From contig JAJJXM010000002.1 of the NCBI GenBank assembly GCA_024516155.1, forward strand, positions 186,001 through 250,000: a DNA stretch of 64,000 bases, written 5' to 3'. Below, one piece after another: positions 31,401 through 41,754 of this stretch. The DNA is from Pyronema omphalodes. Lineage: Eukaryota > Ascomycota > Pezizomycetes > Pezizales > Pyronemataceae. Position 1 is the stretch's first letter, and each line of letters starts with the position of its first letter. Below the pieces are notes generated by a model. The model made no database searches, was not told where the DNA came from, and was given only the letters and a program-made list of their open reading frames with translations. Both the position numbers and the translations under genes were made by a program.

Positions 31401-34400
31401 CATGCTCATAATCTCCATAACAATGCGTTTAAGCTCGAGAATCTCCTCAGTCTTTGCAGTTCTCTCAAAGGATTCAGCAAGGACGTTATGAATAGGCATA
31501 AGATCCTCCTTGCGAGCTGCATGCTGAACAGAGTTTTGGATAGCGCTAGTAGATTTCTGAAGATCATTCAACTGGTTGAGTTGCTGAAGCTGTTGCAGAG
31601 GTTGAAGAGCAGACATGATAGCATTTCTAGCCTCGGAAATATCGGTTCTCTGTCTAGATCCAGCATCTGAAAGAACAAACTTTGTCTCGTCGACGCGGTC
31701 TCCGATATTGGTCATGATATCATCGGTAGCATTTCGGATGATCTCCTGGACATATTTGATGTCATCTCTGATTGCATCCTTTGCAACGGCGACATCGGAT
31801 ACCTTGGCGGTGTGAAGAAGCTGCTCGGACTGATCTTGTGCTGACTGGCGGATGAGATCTTCCTGAATGCGGGCGGTTTGGTGCATGGAATGAGTAACAG
31901 CGGCCTTGAGATCAGCCAACTCATTGCTGCGAGCGACACGACGGGAAACATCCTCCAAAGTAGCACGAACCACAGCGACATCCTCCTTCCTAGCGGCAGT
32001 ATTAAGGATTTGAGAAACAGCCGACTTGAGCTCAACCAAATCCCTGCTATCGGCGTTGGCCAGCACAGCATCCTTAATTTCCTGCATGCTTTGTTCCGAG
32101 ATAGCAGCACCACTGAAGTGCGCAGTAAGGACATCAACAAGAGCAGATTTAATCTTCTCCAACTTCCGATCCTTGGGTGGTGCAATTTCCATTCCATCCT
32201 CTTCGTCATCTGCGTCACTCTGGCGTCTCTCACGAGGGCTCATCACAGAACCAAACTCGGTCACAGTGCCAAGCAACTCGACGATACTTGAGGGCAGAAT
32301 CTCAAGAGCAGAATGAAGCGGCTGAAGACGACGCATAATCAAACCATCGACCAAAGACTCAACATGAGCATCGAAGAACAAACGACTCTGAGGACGCAAC
32401 CTTCCTCCATCCTCAGAAATCATATCATCCCAATCACTTTCTGCATCCTTAGCGATACCAATTTCACCCCCATGACTAATAGCATGAGGCAACTGTGGTT
32501 CGTCAGGAGAAAAGGAGTGAGGACGATGCGGCACGGGGCGACGAGGGGGAGGAGAAGGACCAGCACTGCGAATACCCTGATAATGGTTCAGTGGGGTGAA
32601 TTCACTGCACAAAGAGAGGGGTCTACGCACCGAAGTGTGGCGATCACGTTTCCACTGATCGAGGTAAAATTCAGCATCACGATCATTGACAAGATCTTCA
32701 TCGTCGAGATTTCCATCAGAAAGTTCCGAAGAGGAATCATCGACATCTTCATCCTCAGAGGGCCGCTCAGGGAACGACATTTCTGTTTGGTTTTCGACGC
32801 GGTCCATGTACTTGATAACCTCGTCGAGCTCGGCATCTGTGGGCATTGGCGCAGTCTCCTTAGCTGGCTCGAGCTCATCAGCATAGGGAGTAGCGGCTCT
32901 TGGCGGAAGGAACGTGCTTCCATCGGCATGGATGGGCGGGTGAGGCGCCGGGATGGAAGGTGGGGGCGATGGCGTATGTGCGTAGCGGGATTCACCCATG
33001 CCAGTGGAGCCGCCGGAAGACAAGCCGGCGAATTTGCGGGGCGGCGACACCGGCTTGGGGAATTCAAAGTTGAAATCCTGAGTATTTTTGAGCGAGAATT
33101 CTGGAACATCCGGAGAAAAGTTGAATGTCTTTGTTGTGAGCAGAGGGGGAGAGGCGGCCGCATGGAAAGCTTCCTCAGGGGAGAGATTGTCATCCAATAC
33201 ATCAACCTTGGTATCCTGTCGGCTATGGGTTCCGTTCATAGGCGAGGCATTTGCAAACTCCTCGGCCTCCAACTGGTTTCGGAACTCAAATGCCGGGAAT
33301 GCTTCGAGCGGTTCCTTCATAAGCTCCTCACCGGAATCATCGCTTCCCTCCTCTGAAATCTGGTCTTCAGTCTCGACGGGCTCTTCGACTTCCTCCTTAA
33401 CAGTAGCCTCGGCAGTGGGGGCCGGAAGATCGTTAAGTGCCGGAATATCATCTTCCTCATCATGCTGACCAAAGACAGGCTCCTGCTTGACTCTCTTCGG
33501 CGTACCCTCTCTTCGAATATCTTCTCCATCATCTGCCCGACTCTCCGATCTCACAATCGGAATAGAAACCTTGACAGGAGCTGATTTAGAGATCTCGCTA
33601 AAGATGGAACTAACCGGCGGAGGAGCGGGATTAGCCTTTGCAAACGAGGGGGTGAAAACCGGGGCGTCCGGGCTGAAAGCGGCAGCTCCCTTCTGAAACA
33701 ACGGCGCAAAGGTAGTGGCACTTGACAAGCTAGGTCTGAAAGTTCCATTATTGAAACCAGCACCGAAGCCTCCAAAACCAGTTGAATCCGAGTTGTCCCT
33801 TGAGTGATTCTGGGTGTTTGCCTGACTTCCAGGGACGAATGGTGCAATAGTGGGAGTAAAAGTTGAGCTTCCGGGGGTAAAAGGAGCACTGGTGGGACTG
33901 AACCGATTGCTCTTCGGAGTAAAGTTGAAAGAAGCCGTAGGATCGAATTTGAACTCTCCCGCCTTTGGGTTGAGTTTTGGCTTCGTCGTTGAAGGTGCGC
34001 TGGAGGGTGCGCTCTTTGTATGTTCACTAGTCCAAACATTGCTCTGGTTCGACAATTGGTGGACGTGGTTGAACGTGCGTCTCGGACTCGATGGCTCACT
34101 GTAAGGATTGGTACCATTATCCGAGAGATTGGTCCTTCCATCCTCACTAAGCAACTCATCAAGATTCCTCTCTACCCTTCTTTCCGCTCCCATCATCATA
34201 TCATATTGATGCGAGTGCTCACGGCTGTGGGGATGAGCATACTGAGTCTGTGGCATAAACTCTTGGGGAAGGGGTTTCTCCTGCGCGTACCCGTTCTCCA
34301 ATACCTCCTCCCTTCGCTGAGACTCTTGAATATTCCTCTGCTTCTCTTCCTCAATGTTATCAACATCCTCATCGGGGTTAGAAGCCAACTCTGCAGAATT

Positions 34401-36818
34401 GTGAACATCCGCCTCGATACTTGGCATCTCGGGAGCATCGGGGTACACAGCAGTCGCCTGGTTCGTCGAGTATCCCTCAGCCTCCTGGTCTCTAGCTACC
34501 TGTCTCTCCTCCTGGTAACCGGCAGAATTATCATACTCATTCTGCAGAGAAACCGAAATCTGATGTCTATGCTTAGGAACAGGTGCATCTATTGAAGGGC
34601 CAGTGTACTGCATAGGATCCGGCTGCTGGTACTGTTGTAGCGGGTGCTGGGGAACCATCGACATCTGGTGCTGATGTAGCGGCTGCATAGGCTCCCTAGG
34701 CTGTGCCAATGGTGATCCGCGGCGGATTTGCTGGTCCATGAATCGCTCCTGTCCAACAAGTCCGTGATGCGGGGCATAAGGATCCATGGGGTTATGCATT
34801 GGGGGATATCCGATACCGAATTGACTTGGCGAGTGACCGTGCATGGGCATCATCGGAGAAGCGTTTCGCATAGCAAATGGTGGTACTGGACTCCAAACAC
34901 CGGATCCTCCCATTAGAGACGACGTAGAGTGTTGCTGTGTTATTGGTGGAGTGTAAATGGCATAGGGATCCCATTCAACATTTGCCGGAGTACCAGTAAG
35001 TGATACAGACTGTCTTGAAATATGTGCAAAAGAAAAGGGATTTGCTGAAGCACCGATGGGTGACTGCATCAGAGGACCAGGAGTACCATTTGCAGGAATA
35101 GATATAGGCGAAAAAGGATTGTAAGGACCATGGGGATTGCTCATAGCAGAACCAGGTTGTTGAGGAGGTGAAAATGGGTTCATAGCCAGTTGACCTGGGC
35201 TAAGATGAGACTGAAAGTCTTTAGCAACATAATTCACAGTTTGACCTAAAGATCTCACCAGGGGAGTGTCTCCTCCTAATGACGCAGGTTGAGTTACTGG
35301 CTCGTTGTCAAAGACACCAAGCGCTCTAAGCTTTTCTTCTCGCAACATGTTTACATATTCCTCCCATTCTGCACGAAAAAACCGGTTTGTCAGTAATGAA
35401 TCAGAGTTTATTCGCGCGTGAGATATTACACCCGCGCCTCTTGCGGATACAAGGACAAACATACCGCTCTTGTCCGGAACGCTAACATAGATCTCACTTG
35501 GGTCTACCTTCTGTGTTTGTTCTGCGGGGAAGATTTCTCGGACAGCACCTTGTCCACCGATTTCAAGATCGTAGCCCTGTTCTACCCACTCCCTCATTTT
35601 TGCCTGTACTTGCTCTACCGTGAGGGGAAACGGCCTTCCATTAGGTTCTCCAAAATTACTATCCGTTGGTATTCTTATTATTAAATTCTTTCCCTGGAAT
35701 TTAATCTTTTTCGTACCCGGTGTACTTGTTCTTGAAGCTGGTAGAGATTTAGGTGCTGAGAGTAGATATTGACCAACGGAGCTACTCGTCTTTTGATCCG
35801 TTGGTGTAGTTTCTGGAGTTGCTTCTACGGGGGCGGGGGGCGGTGGTGGGGGGACCTCCAGTTTGAAACCATTCACCTTATCATCTGCCGGTGACGCGAC
35901 AGGTGACGGCGTCAAATCCGCCCATCTACTCGATAACGGTGGTAATCTAGGCATCTCCATTATATCGATCGGATAGTCGACAAGCGACTGTGGCGCAGTA
36001 ACAAATAAACCAAATACCTCTTCAGTAGTTCCCGTAACCTCTGAAGTTTGATCAGAAACCTCGACCTCGGGAACGCCTAGTTGTGGCGATCCTTGGTAGT
36101 TTGTCTGAGTGACGGTATTCGCGCTTGAAATGTTAGGACTGTGGCCGCGTTCGCTGGACGATCCTACGTCGTGGTCCTCGTCGTTCTCGTCTTCGTCGTC
36201 GTCGTCGTCGTCGTCGTCTTCTACCGCCGAGTCGTAACGATCGTCTGAATACCAACTAGGAGAGGCGCGTCGGTGTTGCTGAAATCCCCGTAGTACCCAA
36301 TCCTCCGTGTACCGGCGTTGGATTCGGTACTGTCCTCTTCGTCTATTCTCGTCAGGACCTTGAATACTATGCAACAACAACGCAGCAGAGACACCAGCAG
36401 CGGTATCTTCAGTAACTCCTAACTCTTCTTCAAACGAGTATTTCGGAAGTGACAATAATAACTGCGGGACTGGACTGTTCCTCAAGTCGGCAAGGCTTAC
36501 AGCGGGCGTAAAGTAAAGTTCTGAGGCTCCTTCTTCGGATGTCTCTGTTGCGCCTGTTTCGACGTTTCGGATAGCAGCAGGAGAGCGTGATAGCAGTCGG
36601 TTTAACGCGCTTCGTGACGACGTCGACGGCGACCAGGTTTGTGAATAGCCACGTACAACCGCTGGTGGTGCGAGCTCGGGGTGGGGAGATGGAGTTCGAT
36701 TAAGGTACTCTCGGACCGTGGAGGAAGATCTGTGTCGTAGTTTGGGAGGTTGAGGTTGGTCGGACTCGGAGGCCGCTGCTGGTGATTTGGAGTCCTCCGC
36801 AAACAACAAGGTACCCAA
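28482..36818 (-). CDS. Large coiled-coil scaffold-like protein, 2,778-codon uninterrupted frame
   Basis: I do not recognise a named gene. The protein looks like the very large coiled-coil proteins seen in filamentous ascomycetes. It begins with a low-complexity Ser/Pro-rich region, an acidic run (about 198-215), then a compact conserved-looking domain (about 370-510; MREWVEQGYDLE, EWEEYVNMLREEKLRALGV). Next come a Q/P-rich part (about 540-760) and an F-rich part with repeated Phe-Thr-Pro patterns (about 990-1110). A helical region with apolipoprotein-like repeats (ARKEDL, ELADLKAAV; about 1540-1960) leads to a long coiled coil (about 2080-2560), then a basic Ser/Thr-rich tail. There is no signal peptide or membrane segment. 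No ATG lies upstream in frame: the frame opens after a TAG near 36860, and the first in-frame Met is residue 287. A short 5' exon must supply the start, or the protein begins there. A role in polarity, septum or spindle-pole structure is only a guess. Confidence 0.85.
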   Translation of the reverse strand: MGTLLFAEDSKSPAAASESDQPQPPKLRHRSSSTVREYLNRTPSPHPELAPPAVVRGYSQTWSPSTSSRSALNRLLSRSPAAIRNVETGATETSEEGASELYFTPAVSLADLRNSPVPQLLLSLPKYSFEEELGVTEDTAAGVSAALLLHSIQGPDENRRRGQYRIQRRYTEDWVLRGFQQHRRASPSWYSDDRYDSAVEDDDDDDDDEDENDEDHDVGSSSERGHSPNISSANTVTQTNYQGSPQLGVPEVEVSDQTSEVTGTTEEVFGLFVTAPQSLVDYPIDIMEMPRLPPLSSRWADLTPSPVASPADDKVNGFKLEVPPPPPPAPVEATPETTPTDQKTSSSVGQYLLSAPKSLPASRTSTPGTKKIKFQGKNLIIRIPTDSNFGEPNGRPFPLTVEQVQAKMREWVEQGYDLEIGGQGAVREIFPAEQTQKVDPSEIYVSVPDKSGMFVLVSARGAGVISHARINSDSLLTNRFFRAEWEEYVNMLREEKLRALGVFDNEPVTQPASLGGDTPLVRSLGQTVNYVAKDFQSHLSPGQLAMNPFSPPQQPGSAMSNPHGPYNPFSPISIPANGTPGPLMQSPIGASANPFSFAHISRQSVSLTGTPANVEWDPYAIYTPPITQQHSTSSLMGGSGVWSPVPPFAMRNASPMMPMHGHSPSQFGIGYPPMHNPMDPYAPHHGLVGQERFMDQQIRRGSPLAQPREPMQPLHQHQMSMVPQHPLQQYQQPDPMQYTGPSIDAPVPKHRHQISVSLQNEYDNSAGYQEERQVARDQEAEGYSTNQATAVYPDAPEMPSIEADVHNSAELASNPDEDVDNIEEEKQRNIQESQRREEVLENGYAQEKPLPQEFMPQTQYAHPHSREHSHQYDMMMGAERRVERNLDELLSEDGRTNLSDNGTNPYSEPSSPRRTFNHVHQLSNQSNVWTSEHTKSAPSSAPSTTKPKLNPKAGEFKFDPTASFNFTPKSNRFSPTSAPFTPGSSTFTPTIAPFVPGSQANTQNHSRDNSDSTGFGGFGAGFNNGTFRPSLSSATTFAPLFQKGAAAFSPDAPVFTPSFAKANPAPPPVSSIFSEISKSAPVKVSIPIVRSESRADDGEDIRREGTPKRVKQEPVFGQHDEEDDIPALNDLPAPTAEATVKEEVEEPVETEDQISEEGSDDSGEELMKEPLEAFPAFEFRNQLEAEEFANASPMNGTHSRQDTKVDVLDDNLSPEEAFHAAASPPLLTTKTFNFSPDVPEFSLKNTQDFNFEFPKPVSPPRKFAGLSSGGSTGMGESRYAHTPSPPPSIPAPHPPIHADGSTFLPPRAATPYADELEPAKETAPMPTDAELDEVIKYMDRVENQTEMSFPERPSEDEDVDDSSSELSDGNLDDEDLVNDRDAEFYLDQWKRDRHTSVRRPLSLCSEFTPLNHYQGIRSAGPSPPPRRPVPHRPHSFSPDEPQLPHAISHGGEIGIAKDAESDWDDMISEDGGRLRPQSRLFFDAHVESLVDGLIMRRLQPLHSALEILPSSIVELLGTVTEFGSVMSPRERRQSDADDEEDGMEIAPPKDRKLEKIKSALVDVLTAHFSGAAISEQSMQEIKDAVLANADSRDLVELKSAVSQILNTAARKEDVAVVRATLEDVSRRVARSNELADLKAAVTHSMHQTARIQEDLIRQSAQDQSEQLLHTAKVSDVAVAKDAIRDDIKYVQEIIRNATDDIMTNIGDRVDETKFVLSDAGSRQRTDISEARNAIMSALQPLQQLQQLNQLNDLQKSTSAIQNSVQHAARKEDLMPIHNVLAESFERTAKTEEILELKRIVMEIMSMTVGMDVQPTYQEVLRVKTEQERNSSVLHEMLRIVQDHAANMDFHQEQAAETVKDGQAVMTTRIQDVYSAVREVTQFIQNRASKADMRRNLFEKEQKQDSVMIKEAIKESNNQIQRKVDEVIKAQPTMEDFRTALLDMKNMYPGIEEFKEAFEQVVETIPGFDDIKRAVGEVVIKTDNGIDEYKKLVEEDRERKVEAFRAVVEQSTKAPSLQEIRHVLEDVVAQQQLMVSSDAEPSEVVRIQMEKSQREAEHFRKVSEEEQKRAREWQEKVVELEMKLKLAEEEKNKVKEEAEEQKRRMKATDEKRMQQLTAAQMRTALLEGSQSTLQKINGELTQKNAALEAAMVQTNASEEKHRAWNTQLETENKELRKAIDMLKSEMEESIKVRESFRSKFDRVQEDMRRVSLEIGAEQGKWRKAADEQAARIQVLEAKLAAETAKSQGWENEVRRLEQDQKDAIRLRIEVEQFDKANARSEEIIRELRNETMENQNKISQLVYELDNARDLAKEEAQKVRYNLHDDVAAANAEVAAVKEQLRKEIELANTEKEKMEQLFTEIQEEHAKALEDVTRSKQTALSDLQRKYERQLDDEKAAHTRALRIATEDAERSEYFNKNLKLHIETLQTQVTGLTENLKIVNTAARFVTTSAVRDIQSNKQTESKSIDERALKETVHVLQSQLQERESRIETLSTELSTLTFDRQQLKQTEGQLNMYRELLDLRIDDLEEIIHTCNLPHLDRGSLQDAATRLRASLQMHRDERERAMGITTEPEAEGFAAYIPASVTKNLPQLPGVASAAWNTFKNRGKAVAESTGSPTKTGATTPTPTPSRPSSSASNFLNSILTPPTSSAPARRFTIGRQEQPQRPRGTSASSAATHTYTPTRQSEKMPQRSQATNALLFRNPQHHHQHQQQQYNEDSDSKDGSVLSEGFYDEDNDDALNVGDERADLDAFGTSLGFGGMNGMNGMGMGLGPYRGRE

Positions 36819-36861
36819 CGTGCTTGTGGTAGTGGTAGCCGTAGTGGCTGCGTGAATGATC

Positions 36862-39800
36862 TATTCAGGTATAGGGAAATATGGTTCGTGCCAATTTCGC
36901 AAAACAACCCCCTATTTTTTTCGTGTCTGCCGCCGTTGGTTCGCTAGATATGTATGCTCGCCAACCTCGTCTTGTGGCTGTATTTAAGGTGTAAATACTG
37001 GTGTATTTTATTATTCACTGTTCTGTAATTCGCGATGAGAGCGAGTGGGATGTTGTGCACCTATGCGCTGTTGGATTTTTATGGATAGGGAGGACGGACC
37101 CGAGGATGATGACTCTGCGTGTTGCCGCAAGCTCTCACAGTTGGGGGCGGTGGTTTCGTATGGATTTTTCGCAAAATAGAAATTATGAAAAAAAAAAAGT
37201 ACTTTTAAGCACCTGGTAAAGTGGTAGTAGTTACAGTAAAGAAGAAAGAAGAAACAAAGACGGGCTCATGCGAGAGGGATATTGGAGGAGGAGGAGGAGG
37301 AGGGGAGGGATACTGCAGGAGGGGGGTATTGGAGGAGGGGGAATATTCTCGGAAGGAGGGGGAGGAAGGAGAAAGACAGGTGGGATGGGATTAGTTGTCT
37401 TTCTACAGGGTGATGGGATGTGATGCGGAGATGGAGAAGCTGCTGCTGTCTCCTGTAAGATTTGTGATGATGCGCGTCTGCCCTGACTGCTTGGTTTACT
37501 CTTACAAGTTTCCCAATTTTTTGGATTTTTACTTGTTCCATTTCAGGTAGCCTGTGACCAGCTCTTACCGGTCGCTGAGTGGTTCAGTCTTTTCTCAGGT
37601 CTGCCGAAGAAGCACAACGCAACGAGACCCTGGGATGGAACACGTCGACGGAGCAGCGTGATCTTTGTTTATCCTCCGTGGCTTCCGTGGTCTCCACCAG
37701 TCTCAGGCTACAAAAGTCGATGAACTTGCCAGCGTTAGAATGAGATATCTCATTTCTTATACGCTCGTTGGTGCGGCGTGTTTGTATGAAATCTGAATCC
37801 GTTTAGGCTGAGGATAGTAGCCTTTTATAATAGCTTCCTCTCGCATGCCAGCTAATATCACATCTAGGCGTCTATGTTGTATGGCGACTACATACCGGAA
37901 GGCGTCTACAAAAAGATAAATCTGGCACAAAAAAGACGAAGCAAGTAGGTATGGTGCCTTTATTTGAAGGCTGATGCAACAGCCAGCGGAGGAATGGACA
38001 TTAGGTGTGGCTAATGATGGATGCTCACCTGCCGTTGATCCGGGGGGAGGAGGGAGGAGGGAGGTGGGGAGGGGGGAAACAAGTGACATCCTCTGATGTC
38101 TCGGCTGACGACTGAGAATTCGAGGTTTCGACAGGTGTCACGTTTCGGCTGTGGCTTATCCTTACGAAGATCCAATAAATGTCAACATTAAGTAAATCAT
38201 AGTAGTTGGTTGCCACAAGAAATTTGCCACAGTCAGAATTTTTGACATATGACATGGGTATGGGGAACATGACATGACATGGCGGTTGGATTAATCGATT
38301 GATTGATTGATCGATTGGTTGACTTGATTGATTGTTGGTTGATCGAGAGTCGAGACACAACACAACACCAAAACAACAACAACAACATCATGACAACTAC
38401 GCGCATCAACCTCCCCTACTCACTCTGGAATATTCCATGTCAGGAACAGTCTGCGCCCGTAAGTGTCCTTCTGCAGGCACTCCCTTAGATGGTATGAAAA
38501 GATTCTTATGGTGCACCATAAATACAGGCATTTATCAATTATTATTAGATTATGATAGATGGTCCGAAGCATCTTCCTGCGTCTCACTAATGAACAATTA
38601 ACCTAGCCTGCCACCATATGTGCGGCTTGCCAACCACCCGTATGTACATAAGATCCGGGAAGAGTCCGAAAGGGACCTAAAAGGGCATTTAGCACTTGGA
38701 ACTTGGCACTTATATGGACCATTTCACTATAGTGTCATAGACAGGCACGACTCACGAGAGGGAAGGCAGATCCTGAGAGCTTAGCTTGCTTCTCGCCAGC
38801 TCCCAGCATGCGTCTATGTATGGTATGGCATGTCCAAAGAAATTAAGAAATTAGAATCCTTCACAGAGGGCATTTATTTAAACATCTTACATCTTACATC
38901 TTACATACATACATGCTATGTAAACTCACATTCATAACCATATCAACCATAACAATAACCATAACCAAGCATCAACGAAAAACAGAAAACAAAAAGACAA
39001 CATGAGGTTTAAATAAACTTTTTTGTCCGAACCTTTTTGTTTCGTAATTTCGTAATTTCGTTTAAGGGAAAAAAAAAAGCTTAGGCTCGGTGCTTCCCTT
39101 TTCTCTTCAACTTCCGTGGGCCCTGAACTTCTCCCGGCCGTCGCGAGGCTTAGTGCAGAAAATCCATGGTGCCATATGTACGCTATCCACCCAACCCCAC
39201 GCCAGTGGTCGGACAACTGTCAGTGCACTTTTTTCGCGTCGTAAAGTCTGTCGCAGTTTACAAATTAGCAGTCTATGGTGGTACAGTCTCAAAGTCATAA
39301 AGCAAAATCGACGTCACTGCCATAGAAATAGCATGGAATTTGTCATGATTAAAAAATAAAAAATGAAAAAATACATCATGTTCGATTATGTATGACCAAG
39401 CTTTGGCTATGGAGCTAGCTGACCTCAAGTCCATAGCTACCTGATCATGATATATACATATTACAATCCTACAGCTACAGCTACAGCCCGACCTCGGCTC
39501 GGGACATCAATCAAATGTTTCTTCCGCCCCCCCACACCGGCCGGCCCGTATGGTAGTACAGAATACAAACCAACTCACAACTAACCCAATAAACAATTTA
39601 ATCATGTATCACTCACAACGTCAAATGCTCACATGTCTCGACTACCTTTCAACCGAGATGACTTAAATCGGGACAATGATATAAGGCGACAATGCTACAA
39701 TGCCGCTGTCGATGTAGGGCGGCAGAGTTTTGCTGAATAAATGGGTAGGTGGGTAGGTGGGTAGGTGGGTAGGTGGGTAGGTATGGCAGCATAAATGATA

Positions 39801-41220
39801 GATACATAACCACCATACCCTAACCTAATATAATCTAATCCGCGCGCAGTAACTACATAAAAACATCGTTCGCGTTCCATAAAGTTTAAACATCTCAAAC
39901 GCTCCAACACGTCATATTATGAAACCCATGCCAAGCCAGGTAATTTTCATTCCCATTGCCCTATACCAGTCTTAAGTAAATATGATCTAAATTCAATGCT
40001 AAGATATTTCCTCAAGTCAAGCTTTAAAGAAAGGATACTGTATACGCCGGCCTTAAATAAATTCAGTAAAAAAACAAATATGGATGGTTAAAGGCGCTAA
40101 CTTGCGGAAAACGAAAGTTTAGGGCTCACGGAATTGGATATTTAGGTATGTTTTTTTTTTTCGTTACTGAATTCACTGATTTAACTTCTTTGATACTACG
40201 GCTTTAGCATGATGCATATATGGGTAGCAGTGGGTATATCTTATCTTATGCAGGGAAGTGCTTACAGGTTGAAAAAAACTAGGATTGGTCAATTATCAAT
40301 AAAGAGAGTGTGGAAATAAAGGAGAAAAGAAAGATGAAGAGTCAAATGCAGCAAACCATCTAGAAAGCCATAAATGCTGGTCATGTACAATCGCCACGAA
40401 TAGTTCAAGCGATAATTGCTGGTTAGCATTTTCCATTGTCTGGAAACACCGGGCTAGTTCAAACTTCAATGCGCTATAAATTGCTGTCATATCTGATTTT
40501 GCGGATATTATGCAGGATGCCCCCTTCAAGACATCGAAATATCCAAGATACCCCCGTCGCTTAATGTTATTCAATATACCCTTCGCTTGGGTTCATTCTG
40601 CCGCACCTGCCGCACCTGCCGCGACAAAGTTTTTTTTTTGAAAACCAATCTTTTCCACTGTTATTTTCTTCGGTTGTAAATCAAACTTCAAGTTCCTTTT
40701 AATCTGCAATTATCCAAGCTTATCTTTCAACGCAACAATTAAGTGCATTGGTGAATATGTCAGTAACGTCAATTCGGCAGACATTACTCCAATCACGTGA
40801 CCTCCAGGTGCTCTTGTCCTCGCACAAGAATCTTTAGAGGGACCGTTCACAACTGGGCGGCGAAGGGCCTTATGTCTGTATTTCAACTTTGAAAAAAACA
40901 ATGCTTCGAACCAACTGCTTCGTGGCTGGTACGGCGGCATGTATTGCATAGAAAAAACTTTTGGGGGTATCTTGGATATTCCGATGTCTTGGCGGGGGCA
41001 TCCTGCATAATTTCCGTTGTTTGTAATACTGTCTAGAAATCCAAATTCTTTCTTCTCTTCTCTCCTTCTCCGAGTCCCCAACTAATTTTTCCAAAAAAAC
41101 CGATCCATTCAACAAGCCAGTATCTTTTTTTGTCATTTTTATGTCGTGTTTTGGTTCCGTCTTTGATTGTAATTTCTTCCATTTACAAACATATATTAGC
41201 ACGATTCAAACATTACTAAA
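36862..41220. other. Gene-poor stretch: possible 5' region of the large gene, repeats
   Basis: No convincing gene. The part next to 36.9-37.6 kb may hold the promoter and a first exon of the large minus-strand gene. Repeats are GGTAGGTG (about five copies, 39743-39783), a GGA-rich run at 37285-37375, and a 49-bp inverted pair at 40507 and 40963. Confidence 0.5.
40507..41011. repeat. 49-bp inverted repeat pair, 407 bp apart
   Basis: ATTATGCAGGATGCCCCC...GATACCCCC at 40507-40555 occurs in reverse complement at 40963-41011 with about three mismatches. Similarity stops sharply at both ends. Confidence 0.88.
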
Positions 41221-41400
41221 CTTTATTCCTGGCAAGCACGATATTCAAGCATGGCTCTTCCATGGCAGCTAATGTAGCAGTGGTGCGATCCATACCTCTT
41301 ATGGAGACATTGGATCAATCGCGTCTCTTGAAATCCATTTACGCAAGATACTCCAGATGAATGTTTATGCGAGCGAATTTCCGATTCGGCGAGACAGAAC

Positions 41401-41475
41401 GAGGCGGCAAAGGACGAGGCGGCAAAGGACGAGGCGGCAAAGGACGAGGCGGCAAAGGACGAGGCGGCAAAGGAC
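41401..41475. repeat. 15-bp tandem repeat, five copies
   Basis: GAGGCGGCAAAGGAC is repeated five times without change. On the plus strand it encodes EAAKD repeats in a frame that stays open into a helical-looking stretch (DDIKILRNILDLLSHIQ). On the minus strand it encodes SSFAA repeats. The plus reading is the more protein-like, but I find no start codon for it. Confidence 0.9.
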
Positions 41476-41499
41476 GATATCAAGATCCTCCGAAACATC

Positions 41500-41754
41500 T
41501 TAGATTTGTTGTCCCATATTCAAGTCAGTAGTTTTCAAGCCACCATAGGGACCAGAAGCCAAGCTGGTGGAAGGGTTTCTGGGCGTTTTGGCGGGCGAAT
41601 CGTTGTCCTGGACGCTGGGATATACATGTTCTAGATTCTTGACGGCGGTGTCGATATTATCTGCTGCAGCTTGGACTTGTTGGATGATCGTTGAGATGGT
41701 GTGGAGAAAATTTCCTGGAATACCGGGAACCAGGGGGGAAGGATTGCTGGGCAT
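41500..41754 (-). CDS. Small hypothetical protein, 84 residues
   Basis: ATG 41754 sits in a C/A-rich leader (CACCCACCAACATG) typical of fungal 5' ends. The product has a helical stretch (ISTIIQQVQAAADNIDTAVK) and a Ser/Pro-rich end. There is no signal peptide and no known domain. A branch-like CTACTGAC near the end hints that the stop may be avoided by splicing, but I see no good donor. Modest confidence. Confidence 0.35.
   Translation of the reverse strand: MPSNPSPLVPGIPGNFLHTISTIIQQVQAAADNIDTAVKNLEHVYPSVQDNDSPAKTPRNPSTSLASGPYGGLKTTDLNMGQQI

Noticed and set aside
30756..31670. 304-codon plus-strand frame within the large gene
   Set aside because: It is antisense to the coiled-coil part; the heptad composition leaves few stops on the other strand.
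32313..33356. 347-codon plus-strand frame within the large gene
   Set aside because: It is antisense to the Ser/Pro/acidic part of the large gene and has no domain.
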